The notes: generated by a model not told the origin, from the letters alone. Counted from the first letter of the stretch, positions 1-8,252 are shown. The stretch: 11,281 nucleotides of DNA from Desulfobacterales bacterium (GCA_026992215.1 JALXAI010000513.1:1-11281), one strand, 5' to 3'. Translations and numbers: made by a program.

Positions 1-10
1 GAAGCTGATC

Positions 11-2152
11 TCAGGTTTTATATTTTTCAACCAGCGATATGAGTTCCTCAGCCTGATCCTTCAGGCCTTCTGCGCTCTGTTTAACCTGCTGGCAGCTTTC
101 ACTCATCTGGCTCGCCGCCTGGTTTACATCCGCTATATCCCTTGCAATTTCGCCGGATACACTGGAATTTTGCGCCACATTCTCAGTCACTTCCTGGATA
201 GACTCAGAAGTGGTAATAATGTTTTCGGATATATCTTTGGTAGTAACCGACTGCTCTTCTATAGCCGCCGCAATAGTTGAAGTTGCCTGGTTCAGTTGAT
301 CGATGACGCCGGCTATTTTTTCTATTTCCCTTACACTCATGCCGGTGGTTTGTTGTATGATTTCTATTTTTTTCTGTATCTCTTCGGTTGCATCCGCCGT
401 TTGCCTGGCCAGTTCTTTAATTTCATTGGCTACAACGGCAAACCCCTTACCGGCTTCTCCCGCTCTCGCCGCTTCTATGGTGGCGTTTAGCGCAAGCAGG
501 TTCGTTTGTTTTGATATGGCCATGATTATATCTGTTACCTGACCGATTTCCTGGGCAGCCTGCCCAAGCTGGTGTATCTTGCTCGTGGTATTCTGTGTCT
601 GGTTGTAAGCTTCTTCCGTTACTTTCCGTACACTCTCCGATTTTTCGGAAATTTCGTTGATTACCGCTGTCATTTCCCTTGCCGCTTCGGCAATGGCAGA
701 GACCTTGGCGGATGCGTTTTCCAGTTCCTCGGCAACCACGCTGGAGTTAGTGCTCATTTCTTCGGCCGCCACGGCAACCATGTTGGATTTCTCGTACACG
801 CTGTTGGAGTTAATAGAAAGCTCGGAAGAGAGGTTGCTGAGCATGTTGGAGGAATCATTCAACTTTGTCGAGTGGTTACTGATCTTGTTTATTATGCTTG
901 CCACTGACTTGATAAAATTGTTGATCCACAGGGCCATCTTGTCTATTTCGTCTTTCAAAGCGTTCTGTACCACTATGCAGTCAGAGCACGATTTAAGCGT
1001 CCCGGACACTATCTTTTGAGCCGTACTTTCGCCAACGGCGTTGGAACCCACGGTGTTCCAGCAATTTCCGGCTTTGCCGTGCTCCGGGCACTGGGAGTTG
1101 TGGCATCCGGTGAGCTTTGCGCAATCTACCTTCTCCATGGGAATTCTTTTTGTCAGGTCCCCTTCTTCGATCATGCTTTTGAGAGTTTCGTAGGTCGCTT
1201 TCAGTGGCCTGTTGACCAGCTTTTCCATGAAGAAGTTGATCACCACGATAATAAAAATGATCGCCAGGAGTGAAATACCGACAAAAATATAGGATGACCT
1301 TTTTATGTGGGCCAGTGCCGCCGTAACATCCATTGGGATCGCCACGACACCCAGGGTTTTCCCGGAAAAATCATGAAGGGGACTGTAGAGGACAAGGAAG
1401 TCTTTCCCATCCTTTTTTACCCTTTTCATGATCCTCTTATCTGTTTTCAGAACTTTTCTCAGTACATCCTGCGAGATGCCGGAAATATCCCAGTCGCTTG
1501 TTTTCGCGTGAAGCTTGAACCTGTCGCCATCGAGGGTAAATATAAAAACGTCGTAATGATACTTCCTCTTCAATTCTGAGAGCAATTTACCGCTCAGGGC
1601 TGTTCCGAATTCCACCGTGCCAATGTGCCTTCCCATGTAAAAAACAGGTGTCACGCCGCGAATTCCTATGCCGTACCTTCCCTTGTCCAGGCCTATCTTT
1701 GGAGTCCTGTCTCTGTTGGCCTCCAGAACGGTGGGACGAATGTTGCTCAAATCGTCGCCAAACTTCGTAGGCTTGTGAAGCCTCAAAAACGAGGTCGCGG
1801 GAGGTACGTGGAACTGGAATTGAGACAGGTTGATTTTTTTCTTAACAGCCTTGAAAACGGGGAGCATTAGTTCCTTTAATCGATCACGATCCCTGTTCGC
1901 GAACGCTTCCTGGACTTCGGGAATGTTCGCGACAAATTCGGCAAGTGAGTACGACGTATTGGCAGCCGCAGATATCAGTTCAAGAACCTGGTTGCATTCT
2001 CCTTCCAGTGTTGCACGTTGATCGGCGAAAAAACCATTCAGTTTGTCGTTCACGTCGTAAGTAATGAAAAAACCCAGGGCAACTGTCAGCAAAAGCGTAA
2101 CAGCGACCAGCAGCCTGGCTTTAATGGTACGTAGTTTTATTGGACTTTTCAT
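11..2152 (-). CDS. Methyl-accepting chemotaxis protein, dCache-like sensor, Cys-rich HAMP insert
   Basis: Transmembrane chemoreceptor, 713 aa. Numbered from the chosen ATG (2150-2152): TM1 about 12-31; an extracytoplasmic sensor about 35-285 with dCache_3-like signatures ([12 protein letters not shown] at 121-134, GIRGVTP 163-169, GTVEFG 178-183); TM2 about 286-308; HAMP about 311-415; then the cytoplasmic coiled-coil hairpin with the conserved tip at about 550-588. The C-terminal arm ends EKYKT, with no CheR-tethering pentapeptide of the NWETF kind. The HAMP connector is interrupted by a module with Cys 344, 350, 355, 364, 389 and 392. Methylation-like AAEE and EEQS sites are present. The frame also allows a TTG start 27 nt upstream, but GGAAGGG sits 9 nt before the ATG, so the ATG is preferred. 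It lies 43 nt downstream of the PilJ-type receptor, in the same operon. The arm lengths (about 20 heptads each side) suggest a 40H-type receptor. The ligand is unknown; Cache domains generally bind small organic molecules. Confidence 0.93.
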   Translation of the reverse strand: MKSPIKLRTIKARLLVAVTLLLTVALGFFITYDVNDKLNGFFADQRATLEGECNQVLELISAAANTSYSLAEFVANIPEVQEAFANRDRDRLKELMLPVFKAVKKKINLSQFQFHVPPATSFLRLHKPTKFGDDLSNIRPTVLEANRDRTPKIGLDKGRYGIGIRGVTPVFYMGRHIGTVEFGTALSGKLLSELKRKYHYDVFIFTLDGDRFKLHAKTSDWDISGISQDVLRKVLKTDKRIMKRVKKDGKDFLVLYSPLHDFSGKTLGVVAIPMDVTAALAHIKRSSYIFVGISLLAIIFIIVVINFFMEKLVNRPLKATYETLKSMIEEGDLTKRIPMEKVDCAKLTGCHNSQCPEHGKAGNCWNTVGSNAVGESTAQKIVSGTLKSCSDCIVVQNALKDEIDKMALWINNFIKSVASIINKISNHSTKLNDSSNMLSNLSSELSINSNSVYEKSNMVAVAAEEMSTNSSVVAEELENASAKVSAIAEAAREMTAVINEISEKSESVRKVTEEAYNQTQNTTSKIHQLGQAAQEIGQVTDIIMAISKQTNLLALNATIEAARAGEAGKGFAVVANEIKELARQTADATEEIQKKIEIIQQTTGMSVREIEKIAGVIDQLNQATSTIAAAIEEQSVTTKDISENIITTSESIQEVTENVAQNSSVSGEIARDIADVNQAASQMSESCQQVKQSAEGLKDQAEELISLVEKYKT

Positions 2153-2195
2153 GGCATCTATCCCTTCCAGAGAGTTCAAGCAAAATTACAGTCCC

Positions 2196-3845
2196 CTACT
2201 CTATCTTGAATCTGGCCACAATTTCTTGCAACTGTTGAGCCAGTCTGGATAGTTCCTGGGCGCTCATGTTCAACTGACTGCTCATACTTGACATTTCGCT
2301 TGCTGTCTGATTCATGTCGGATATGTCCTGCGCTATTTCTCCGGCCACCGTGGAACTCTGGGTCACATTTTCGGTAACCTCGTGAATCCCTTCGGATGCC
2401 TGAACCACGTTGTTGGCGATTTCCTGGGTGGTTACCGACTGTTCTTCCACCGCGGCGGCAATGGTCGAGACTATCTCGTTCACGTCGTTTATGACCTTCG
2501 ATATCTGTTCAATCTCGGAAACCGTGTTATTGGTGGAACTCTGAATTCCTTCTATCCTGGTTTGTATTTCCTCGGTGGCAGAAGCGGTTTGCCTGGCCAG
2601 CTCTTTAATCTCGTTGGCTACCACTGCAAAACCCTTCCCCGCCTCTCCTGCTCTGGCAGCTTCAATGGTGGCATTGAGAGCAAGCAGGTTTGTTTGCTCG
2701 GATATGGCGGTAATCGTTTCCGTCACTTTTCCAATTTCTTCGGCGGCCTTGCCGAGTTCGTTGATTCTTACGGAAGCATTTTGAGCCTGTTCCACTGCCT
2801 GGCCCGTGACAACCCTTGCTTTTTCGGAGTTCTGAGCGATCTCCGTGATAACAGAAGTCATTTCTTCTGCGGAGGCGGCTACCATTTTGACATTGGTGGC
2901 CGTTTCTTCCACAGCCGCCGCAACGGAATTCATGTTGGCGCTCATTTCTTCGGCCGCAACGGCGATGGTGTTGGATTTGCCCGAGACGAGTTCCGAATGG
3001 TTGGAAACCTGCTCCGATATCGAAGAAAGTTCCGAAGATGACATCTCCAGGTTATTGGACCCGCTGGTGATCTTGGTGAACATATTTTTCAGGTTGCCAA
3101 TCATCTCGTCAAGCTTGCGGCCAATAATGCCAAGCTCGTCATTCCCTTCAATGCCGGAGGTGACAGTCAAGTCTCCCTGGCCCAGCCTGGTGGCAAAACC
3201 CTGGATTTTCTCCAGTCTTTTTATCATCGAAAAGGCGGTTTTTATGCCGAACACCATGAAAATTATGCCCAGTGTTATCCCGATTATCTGTGCCCTGAGC
3301 AACTGCTTTATCTTTTTCTCCGACTGCTTCTGCATCATTACTACCGCCTTGTTCATTTCTTTCAGCAACGGAACGTTGTTTTTCATTATCCACTCGAGAT
3401 TTTCCTCTGCGTTACCATTACCCAGGATAATTGCTTCCACTCGCGACTTAAACTGTGTCCACATCTTGTAAACCTTGTTCAGTTGTGTAAGCGCCGGTTC
3501 ACTAGCCTTCGGGCAAAATCTGTACTTGGTTTTTTTGAGATCAAGAGACAGGGGAGCCAATCCCGAATCCTTCAGGGCAGCTAGGGTGGTATCAAAAACT
3601 CGCATGGTATTCTGAACAGATGTTATGAGCTCCGGGCTGTTTTCCCCTTTTTTTTGCCGGGCAATTTCCAGCATGAGAATCTCTTTAGTCAGTTTCTGAG
3701 TGAGCATTCTCTGGCGTCCTGCCAGGTTTATCACCAGGCCATCGTCTTTTTGATGGTTGGTGACGTACCAGGTGATGAGGAACATCCCTATGATAATCAG
3801 AGAAAGCCCCATGAGGATAATGCCAAGTTTCTGTTTGATTTTCAT
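2196..3845 (-). CDS. Methyl-accepting chemotaxis protein with PilJ/NarX-like sensor
   Basis: Transmembrane chemoreceptor, 549 aa. TM1 about 7-29; extracytoplasmic helical domain about 30-182, opening with [12 protein letters not shown] (39-50), the signature of the PilJ / type IV pili methyl-accepting N-terminal family and related to the P-box of NarX-type nitrate sensors; TM2 about 185-204; a conventional uninterrupted HAMP about 206-256 ([14 protein letters not shown]); signalling hairpin with its tip near 385-420. It ends ARFKIE, with no CheR pentapeptide. AAGGAG lies 6 nt before the ATG, so the start is secure. It sits between the hybrid cheA (59 nt upstream) and the Cache receptor (43 nt downstream). 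In the family, PilJ works with the twitching Chp system and other members sense varied signals; the sequence does not show which applies here. Nitrate binding is not shown, and the P-box resemblance alone is weak evidence for it. Confidence 0.93.
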   Translation of the reverse strand: MKIKQKLGIILMGLSLIIIGMFLITWYVTNHQKDDGLVINLAGRQRMLTQKLTKEILMLEIARQKKGENSPELITSVQNTMRVFDTTLAALKDSGLAPLSLDLKKTKYRFCPKASEPALTQLNKVYKMWTQFKSRVEAIILGNGNAEENLEWIMKNNVPLLKEMNKAVVMMQKQSEKKIKQLLRAQIIGITLGIIFMVFGIKTAFSMIKRLEKIQGFATRLGQGDLTVTSGIEGNDELGIIGRKLDEMIGNLKNMFTKITSGSNNLEMSSSELSSISEQVSNHSELVSGKSNTIAVAAEEMSANMNSVAAAVEETATNVKMVAASAEEMTSVITEIAQNSEKARVVTGQAVEQAQNASVRINELGKAAEEIGKVTETITAISEQTNLLALNATIEAARAGEAGKGFAVVANEIKELARQTASATEEIQTRIEGIQSSTNNTVSEIEQISKVINDVNEIVSTIAAAVEEQSVTTQEIANNVVQASEGIHEVTENVTQSSTVAGEIAQDISDMNQTASEMSSMSSQLNMSAQELSRLAQQLQEIVARFKIE

Positions 3846-3869
3846 TTTCAGCTCCTTGCTCTCATTCTA

Positions 3870-3886
3870 CTTCGAAACTTTCAAAG
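3870..3886 (-). other. Short hairpin in the cheA-receptor spacer
   Basis: On the minus strand CTTTGAA, AGT, TTCGAAG forms a 7-bp stem (one G-U pair) with a 3-nt loop, in the 59-nt gap between the cheA stop and the receptor ribosome binding site. No U-run follows, so it is not an intrinsic terminator. It could mark an mRNA processing or stability site, or be chance. Confidence 0.3.
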
Positions 3887-3904
3887 CTATTATGCGTAAT
3901 TGTG

Positions 3905-6900
3905 TTAGTTCCCAGGAACCAGTTGTTCTTTGAGAACCTTGTAAATTCCTTCTATCAATCTTTCTTTATCAAGCTTTATCTGGTAATCGTTGACACCGGC
4001 AGCTTTTCCTTTCTCTATGCTCTCGTCGTCAGCTAGGGTGGTCAAGGCTATTACCGGCAGGTTCTTGTAGCGATCGTCGGTCTTAATCTTTTCCGTTAAC
4101 GCAAATCCGTCCATGTTGGGCATTTCTATGTCTGTCAGAACGAGGTCAATTTCGTCGCTTCTTTCCTGCAGGATGTTCCAGGCAACGAGGCCGTCTTCCG
4201 CCTCGATTACCCTGTAACCTTCATCCTCCAGAAATTTTTTCACATGAGCCCTGAAAAAATCGGAATCTTCGGCAAGCAAGATGGTGATATCCTTTCCTTC
4301 TTCCGTTTCCACGGTTTTCATTTCTGTAAACCATGAAGGGTAAAGAGCTTTAACCAGGCCATAGATATCTAGCATCAGGGTTGTTTGCCCGTTGATTATG
4401 GTGGATCCGAGTATTCCCTGCTGCTTCAGGGTATCAGTATCGATCTCGATGGCCACGTCCAGCACATCAATGGGACCGGTGGCAAGAAGTCCCACTTCCC
4501 TGTTGGCTATTTTGAAGACTATGATTTCAATATCCTCATGATCAGCCAGGGGTTTGACTTCAACCACTTCCTCTATCCCAACCAGTGGAAGATTTCGCCC
4601 CCTGTACTGTATGGTCCTCCTGTTGCCTATCGTTTCTATTTCCGATCTTTTGACCCTTTCAATGCGCTGTACAAGCCCGAGGGGTATTGCAAATTGCTCG
4701 TCTTCGGCATTACGGAATATCACGAGGGACTGGATGTCTTCAGACTCCTTGGCCGCAGCCCGGGATACCTCTCGTGCCCTGTCGCTCGCGTCCACGGAAG
4801 TGAGATTGGTCATCCTGGCGATGTTTGGGATATCAAGTATAAGTGCCACCCGCCCGTCGCCAAGGATGGTGGCACCGATGTATCCCCTGCATTTCTTGAT
4901 GTGTTTACCCAGTGGTTTTACCACAATTTCTTCCGAGTCGTGTAGTTCGTCAACCACGAGCCCGTACTTCAGGGGCCCGGCAGATACCACGACTATGTTA
5001 ACGGCACTGGAGGCATGGTAACGCCTATCGATGCCAGTTCTCCGTTCTTCCGGGACTTCAGGAACAGGCTTTTGGCCACTTTCCTCGTCGTAAAAGTACG
5101 GGCTGCTCTTCGATCGCCTGTCTGCCAGTGATTCTCTCCTGTCCGGTTTTGGCTGCCCGTTTTTCTTATCAAAGTAGATTCGGTCGATGTCGAGAGCATC
5201 GGATAGTCTTACAAGAGGCAATAGCTGTCCGCGAAGCCTCACAACCTCCGCGTTGCCCACCTTTTCTATGCGATCTTTCACCTGGGATGACGCGATCCGC
5301 AGGAGTTCTTCAATGTTTATCTGGGGAATGGCGTACTTGTCTCCGCATGTTGAAACCAGGAGGCTTGGAATAATGGTCAGGGTCAATGGCAGCTTGATTT
5401 TTATGGTAGTTCCAATGCCCGGGGTTGATTCGAGTTCGACTTCCCCGCCCAGCTTATCAAGGTTTGTTTTCACCACGTCCATCCCGACACCGCGCCCGGA
5501 AACATCGGTAACCTTCTCGGCGGTGGAAAAACCCGGGTAAAAAATAAGGTTAACCTTCTCCTTGTCTGACATTACCTTTGCCTGTTCCTCTGTGATCAAC
5601 CCTTTTGCAACGGCCTTCGCTGCAAGTACTTCAGGATCCAGGCCTTTTCCATCGTCGGCAATTTCAATGTTTACCTGTCCGGCTTCGTGATAAGCGCGAA
5701 GAATAACCGTACCCTTCGGATCTTTCCCGGCCCTCACACGTTCATCCGGGGATTCTATGCCATGGTCTACCGCGTTTCTCACCAGATGCGTCAGGGGATC
5801 GCTAATTGCCTCGATTATGGTCTTGTCCAGTTCCACATCTTTTCCTTCAAGCTTCAACTCAACTTCCTTGCCCAGTTTCCTGGCAAGATCCCGGACAACC
5901 CTGGGAAACTTGTTAAAAATATTGCCCACGGGTTGCATCCTGGTAAGCATTATCGCTTCCTGAAGATCGGAAGTGATCATGTCTATTCTCTGACTGATAA
6001 CTTCCAGCTGATGCTGGTCACCGGCCCCCACTGCCTGAAGCAACTGGTTTCTGCTGAGTACCAGTTCACCGGCAAGATTCATCAGGGAGTCAAGCAGCTG
6101 TACATGAACCCGTAAACTTGTTTCCTGTACTATGGGTTTGGGTTCTGCCTGCTTTGGCTTTGCCGGAGCAGGTTTGAGCTTCGGGATTTCTTCCACTTTT
6201 TCCTTCACCTCTTTTTGCTCCTCAACGGCAGGCATGGCCTCCGTGGTCTCCCCAGAAGGCTTTTCGGGTTCTTCCCGGCCTCCAGGAGTTTCGGGCTTCC
6301 CGAGTACAGATGCCACCTCGTTTTCGTCCTTGATGGTGGTCAATTTGGCATCGTCGATGTCAAAAACAGCTGTTATCAGGTCGGGTTCGATGATGGATGC
6401 GAAAAGGACTTTCATGGGGAAAGAATTCCCGGGAAGAAAATTCTCCAGGGAGCCGGCGCTTTCCGTGTCAACGTGACAGTCCAGGATTTGCCCGCAATCG
6501 TTTATCCCGGAAATAAAATCGTTTAGCGTTTTCCCCTTTTCCTGCACGTCTGCGATCAGGTCACAGTTTACCAGGTATATGAAGTTACCTTTTTGAATCG
6601 CCTTGTTGACCTCTTCTACCTCGACATCAAACAAAAGACCTTCCCGTGCCCCTGGCTCCCCGGTTTCCTGTTCTTCTTCCGGCTGTTGTTTTTCTGTATC
6701 CCCGGCGGCAGACTTCGACTCGGTAATGGCGTTCAAAGCATCCACGTGCCGGGATATATCGACATCGTTGCTATTGTGGACGTCGTTTATCATCTCCCGC
6801 AAGACATCACTTGCCTCCAGGAGAATGTTGGTAATTTCGGCGTTGGGGATTAACTTTCCGTCTCTTATCATGCCAAGCACGTTTTCCATCTTGTGGGACA

Positions 6901-7099
6901 GTTCCTTGATATTGTTCAGTCCCATGAAGCCTGCCCCTCCCTTGATGGAATGCGCTGCCCTGAAAACCTTGTTTACCAGTTCTTCATCTATATTTTCTCC
7001 GCACTCCTCGATTGCCAGGATATCATTCTCGATATCAGCCAGGTGTTCCCTGGATTCCTCCACGTACATTTGCAAGGTTTCTTCGTCTTCGATAATCAT
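3905..7099 (-). CDS. cheA: Hybrid chemotaxis histidine kinase CheA with two CheW domains and a receiver
   Basis: Cytoplasmic kinase of receptor arrays, 1064 aa, longer than classical CheA (about 650). Domains: HPt/P1 about 5-125 with the phosphorylated His50 in AAHSIKGGAGF; a P2-like domain about 155-257; a Pro/Glu/Lys-rich linker about 260-325; P3 dimerisation about 328-392; ATPase P4 about 395-570 with N-box HLVRNAVDHGIE (438-449), G1 DDGKG (482-486), F-box FYPGFST and G2 SGRGVGMD (534-541); P5/CheW about 573-760, interrupted at about 643-698 by an insert carrying two RR..DRR motifs; a second CheW-like domain about 788-925; receiver about 937-1060 with Glu944, Asp945, phosphoacceptor Asp990, Thr1020 and Lys1042. 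All key catalytic residues are present. ATG preceded by GGAAGA at close spacing. The 80-nt gap to the STAS gene has weak hairpin potential (7141-7174). It should phosphorylate its own receiver and perhaps a CheY encoded elsewhere. The receptors lie directly downstream. Confidence 0.95.
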   Translation of the reverse strand: MIIEDEETLQMYVEESREHLADIENDILAIEECGENIDEELVNKVFRAAHSIKGGAGFMGLNNIKELSHKMENVLGMIRDGKLIPNAEITNILLEASDVLREMINDVHNSNDVDISRHVDALNAITESKSAAGDTEKQQPEEEQETGEPGAREGLLFDVEVEEVNKAIQKGNFIYLVNCDLIADVQEKGKTLNDFISGINDCGQILDCHVDTESAGSLENFLPGNSFPMKVLFASIIEPDLITAVFDIDDAKLTTIKDENEVASVLGKPETPGGREEPEKPSGETTEAMPAVEEQKEVKEKVEEIPKLKPAPAKPKQAEPKPIVQETSLRVHVQLLDSLMNLAGELVLSRNQLLQAVGAGDQHQLEVISQRIDMITSDLQEAIMLTRMQPVGNIFNKFPRVVRDLARKLGKEVELKLEGKDVELDKTIIEAISDPLTHLVRNAVDHGIESPDERVRAGKDPKGTVILRAYHEAGQVNIEIADDGKGLDPEVLAAKAVAKGLITEEQAKVMSDKEKVNLIFYPGFSTAEKVTDVSGRGVGMDVVKTNLDKLGGEVELESTPGIGTTIKIKLPLTLTIIPSLLVSTCGDKYAIPQINIEELLRIASSQVKDRIEKVGNAEVVRLRGQLLPLVRLSDALDIDRIYFDKKNGQPKPDRRESLADRRSKSSPYFYDEESGQKPVPEVPEERRTGIDRRYHASSAVNIVVVSAGPLKYGLVVDELHDSEEIVVKPLGKHIKKCRGYIGATILGDGRVALILDIPNIARMTNLTSVDASDRAREVSRAAAKESEDIQSLVIFRNAEDEQFAIPLGLVQRIERVKRSEIETIGNRRTIQYRGRNLPLVGIEEVVEVKPLADHEDIEIIVFKIANREVGLLATGPIDVLDVAIEIDTDTLKQQGILGSTIINGQTTLMLDIYGLVKALYPSWFTEMKTVETEEGKDITILLAEDSDFFRAHVKKFLEDEGYRVIEAEDGLVAWNILQERSDEIDLVLTDIEMPNMDGFALTEKIKTDDRYKNLPVIALTTLADDESIEKGKAAGVNDYQIKLDKERLIEGIYKVLKEQLVPGN

Positions 7100-7179
7100 G
7101 GCTTCTTCCGTGTTATTTGGTCGCTTTTTTTCTGTTCATGCGGATTTCTGCTATGCTGCCAGACCCGGCATCCGTGTAC

Positions 7180-7479
7180 CTAGTTGAGGTTAAAAAACCG
7201 GTCCAAGTGCGTCAGTTTGAAAAGATCGAAAATAGCCTCGCTAACGTTAACGAGTTTAAGCTCACCTTCTTTTTGCCTGATGCTTTTGTGGGTGGCGACA
7301 AGCACTGCCAGCCCCGTTGAATCGATCAATTCAACGTTTGAAAGATCTATGACCAGTTCAACAATTTTTTTGTCCAGAGTTTTTGACAGCTCTTCTTTCA
7401 ACTTCTCCGTGTATTCCCCGGTCAGGTTTTTTTCAGGTTTAAAAACTATCCTGTTGTCTTCACTCGTTATCTCCACCAT
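7180..7479 (-). CDS. STAS-domain protein, anti-sigma factor antagonist-like (SpoIIAA/RsbV family)
   Basis: 99 aa, a single STAS domain. The signature is VELIDSTGLAVLVATHK (49-65); Ser54 is at the site that partner kinases phosphorylate in SpoIIAA/RsbV, with Thr55 next to it. The usual flow is present: an N-terminal strand (NRIVFKPEKNLTG), a helix, then LVIDLSNVE before the signature and the terminal LTHLDRFF helix. GAAGGG lies 6 nt before the ATG, which is supported. It is the first gene of the chemosensory operon, 80 nt upstream of cheA, and follows a long leader with a near-consensus promoter. No anti-sigma kinase (RsbW/SpoIIAB-like) or PP2C phosphatase is in the window, so its switch partner is unknown. 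Known roles of lone STAS proteins include partner switching that controls sigma factors, biofilm or motility; a role in this chemosensory pathway is inference from position. Confidence 0.9.
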   Translation of the reverse strand: MVEITSEDNRIVFKPEKNLTGEYTEKLKEELSKTLDKKIVELVIDLSNVELIDSTGLAVLVATHKSIRQKEGELKLVNVSEAIFDLFKLTHLDRFFNLN

Positions 7480-7529
7480 GGCGAACCCTTCGCTATCGTG
7501 TTTTCATTCTTTAAGCATTTGTTTTCTAC

Positions 7530-7618
7530 AATCGTTAATGTTTCTGAAATATTGCCGATATGCTTACTTCCTTGGTCAGTTTTCCCGGCCCCAAGTATGA
7601 TATTCCCAGAGAACGATC
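7530..7618 (-). promoter_or_regulatory. Structured leader of the STAS-cheA operon
   Basis: In the transcript GATCGUU (7618-7612) can pair with AACGAUU (7536-7530). Directly inside, CUGGGAAUAU (7609-7600) pairs with AUAUUUCAG (7552-7544) with one bulged G, and a third stem UACUU/AAGUA (7597-7593 with 7569-7565) can form within. The nesting order is consistent with one folded element between the promoter and the STAS start. I do not recognise a known riboswitch consensus (not c-di-GMP-I, TPP or cobalamin by eye). The pairing could be chance. Confidence 0.3.
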
Positions 7619-7646
7619 CTTTTGATGCTTTCCATAGCTGATAAAG

Positions 7647-7676
7647 ATTATATTGAAATGGTAATGCGATTTTCAA
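7647..7676 (-). promoter_or_regulatory. Sigma-70-type promoter for the chemosensory operon
   Basis: Minus strand TTGAAA (7676-7671), an 18-nt spacer, then TATAAT (7652-7647), a perfect -10 box. The expected start point is near 7640, giving a 5' leader of about 160 nt before the STAS ATG. It is the best promoter match found in the gap and points the right way. It also argues against coding in the small open frame whose TTG start is this same -35 box. Confidence 0.5.
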
Positions 7677-8127
7677 AAAAATCTGAAAGGTTTGAACGTG
7701 ATTTGCACCCGGACGGGGAGATCGGTTTGCCGCGGAAGCCTGCCAGGAGTTTGTTTCGCCGGGTTAAGATAGCTTTAAAAATTTGATCCAGCGAACTTGT
7801 AACCAGAGCAAAAAAAGCCTTCGAAGCAGCAACTTTCCCTTCTTGATCCTTCCAGCCAGCTTTTTCGTCCACACTTTTCATTCAGGCTAAATCGCCGCTC
7901 TCCATAAACCGGAACCCGGCGTTTTTCCGTCGAACATTTTTCATTTTATCTCTCAGGACTTGACGACCTGATGGAACTTCGATAGCAGGCGGTGAAAAAA
8001 CAGGGTTTGAAGAAAGGGCGGTAGATTGTGGCTGTCCTAAACAAGAGGTTGCGGGTTCGTTTTCCCCGTGTATCAGCTTACGCTATCGTCATCATGCACC
8101 AGGGCGAACAAAGGTGTATTACAAGTT
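7677..8127. other. Intergenic stretch with no supported gene
   Basis: About 450 nt between the terminator of the right-hand unit and the promoter of the left-hand unit. Short open frames occur on both strands, but none has a ribosome binding site or a recognisable product. It contains a small CCGG-GTT-CCGG palindrome (about 7908-7918) and a tRNA-like scrap at 8045-8070, treated under findings. Confidence 0.5.
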
Positions 8128-8179
8128 AAAAACGCTGATGCCATGATTACGGGATCCAGGGAAATAAATCATCGGCGTT
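8128..8179 (-). terminator. Candidate intrinsic terminator of the GTPase-thiD unit
   Basis: On the minus strand AACGC-C-GATG pairs with CATC-A-GCGTT (9 bp with one C/A mismatch), enclosing a loop of about 29 nt, and runs directly into TTTTT followed by AACTT. It lies about 75 nt after the thiD stop and before the next promoter, where a terminator is expected. The long loop makes it weaker than a textbook example. Confidence 0.4.
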
Positions 8180-8252
8180 CTGAGCGCATCGAAGGACGAT
8201 GTCCCGAGGGAGCGGTGCCCTGAGCCTGCGGTGCCCTGAGCCTGTCGAAGGG
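8180..8252. repeat. REP-like dispersed repeat cluster with a 16-nt tandem copy
   Basis: The intact unit CCCTGAGCCTGTCGAAGGG is at 8234-8252. A partial unit abuts it as an exact 16-nt tandem repeat (GCGGTGCCCTGAGCCT at 8212-8227 and 8228-8243). A decayed copy, CTGAGCGCATCGAAGGA, is at 8180-8196 with 4 mismatches in 17. From memory, motifs of the form CTGAG-N-TCGAAGG are scattered between genes in many bacterial genomes. The cluster ends exactly at the thiD stop codon. Confidence 0.65.

Noticed and set aside
2153..2179. TTG start giving the Cache receptor nine extra residues
   Set aside because: The GGAAGGG ribosome binding site lies between this TTG and the ATG at 2152, so the ATG is the better start.
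2382..3471. Long plus-strand open frames (219 and 208 codons) opposite the PilJ-type receptor
   Set aside because: They mirror the regular Ala/Glu/Ser-rich coiled-coil codons of the receptor; the translations are low-complexity shadows with no domain.
3870..3886. Terminator between cheA and the PilJ-type receptor
   Set aside because: The hairpin is short and no U-run follows it.
4385..5021. Plus-strand open frames of 186 and 155 codons opposite cheA
   Set aside because: Antisense shadows of the CheW and receiver coding region; the cheA frame is complete with all motifs.
7467..7676. Minus-strand open frame of 69 codons overlapping the STAS start
   Set aside because: Its TTG start is the -35 box of the promoter, it has no ribosome binding site, it runs through the leader and into the STAS gene in another frame, and it resembles no family I know.
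7648..7881. Minus-strand open frame of 77 codons in the gap
   Set aside because: No Shine-Dalgarno before its ATG, no recognisable domain, and it overlaps the promoter; it could only be revived by conservation in related genomes.
7480..8252. CRISPR array, insertion sequence or integrase in the gap
   Set aside because: No regular repeat-spacer pattern, no transposase or integrase coding and no terminal inverted repeats were seen.
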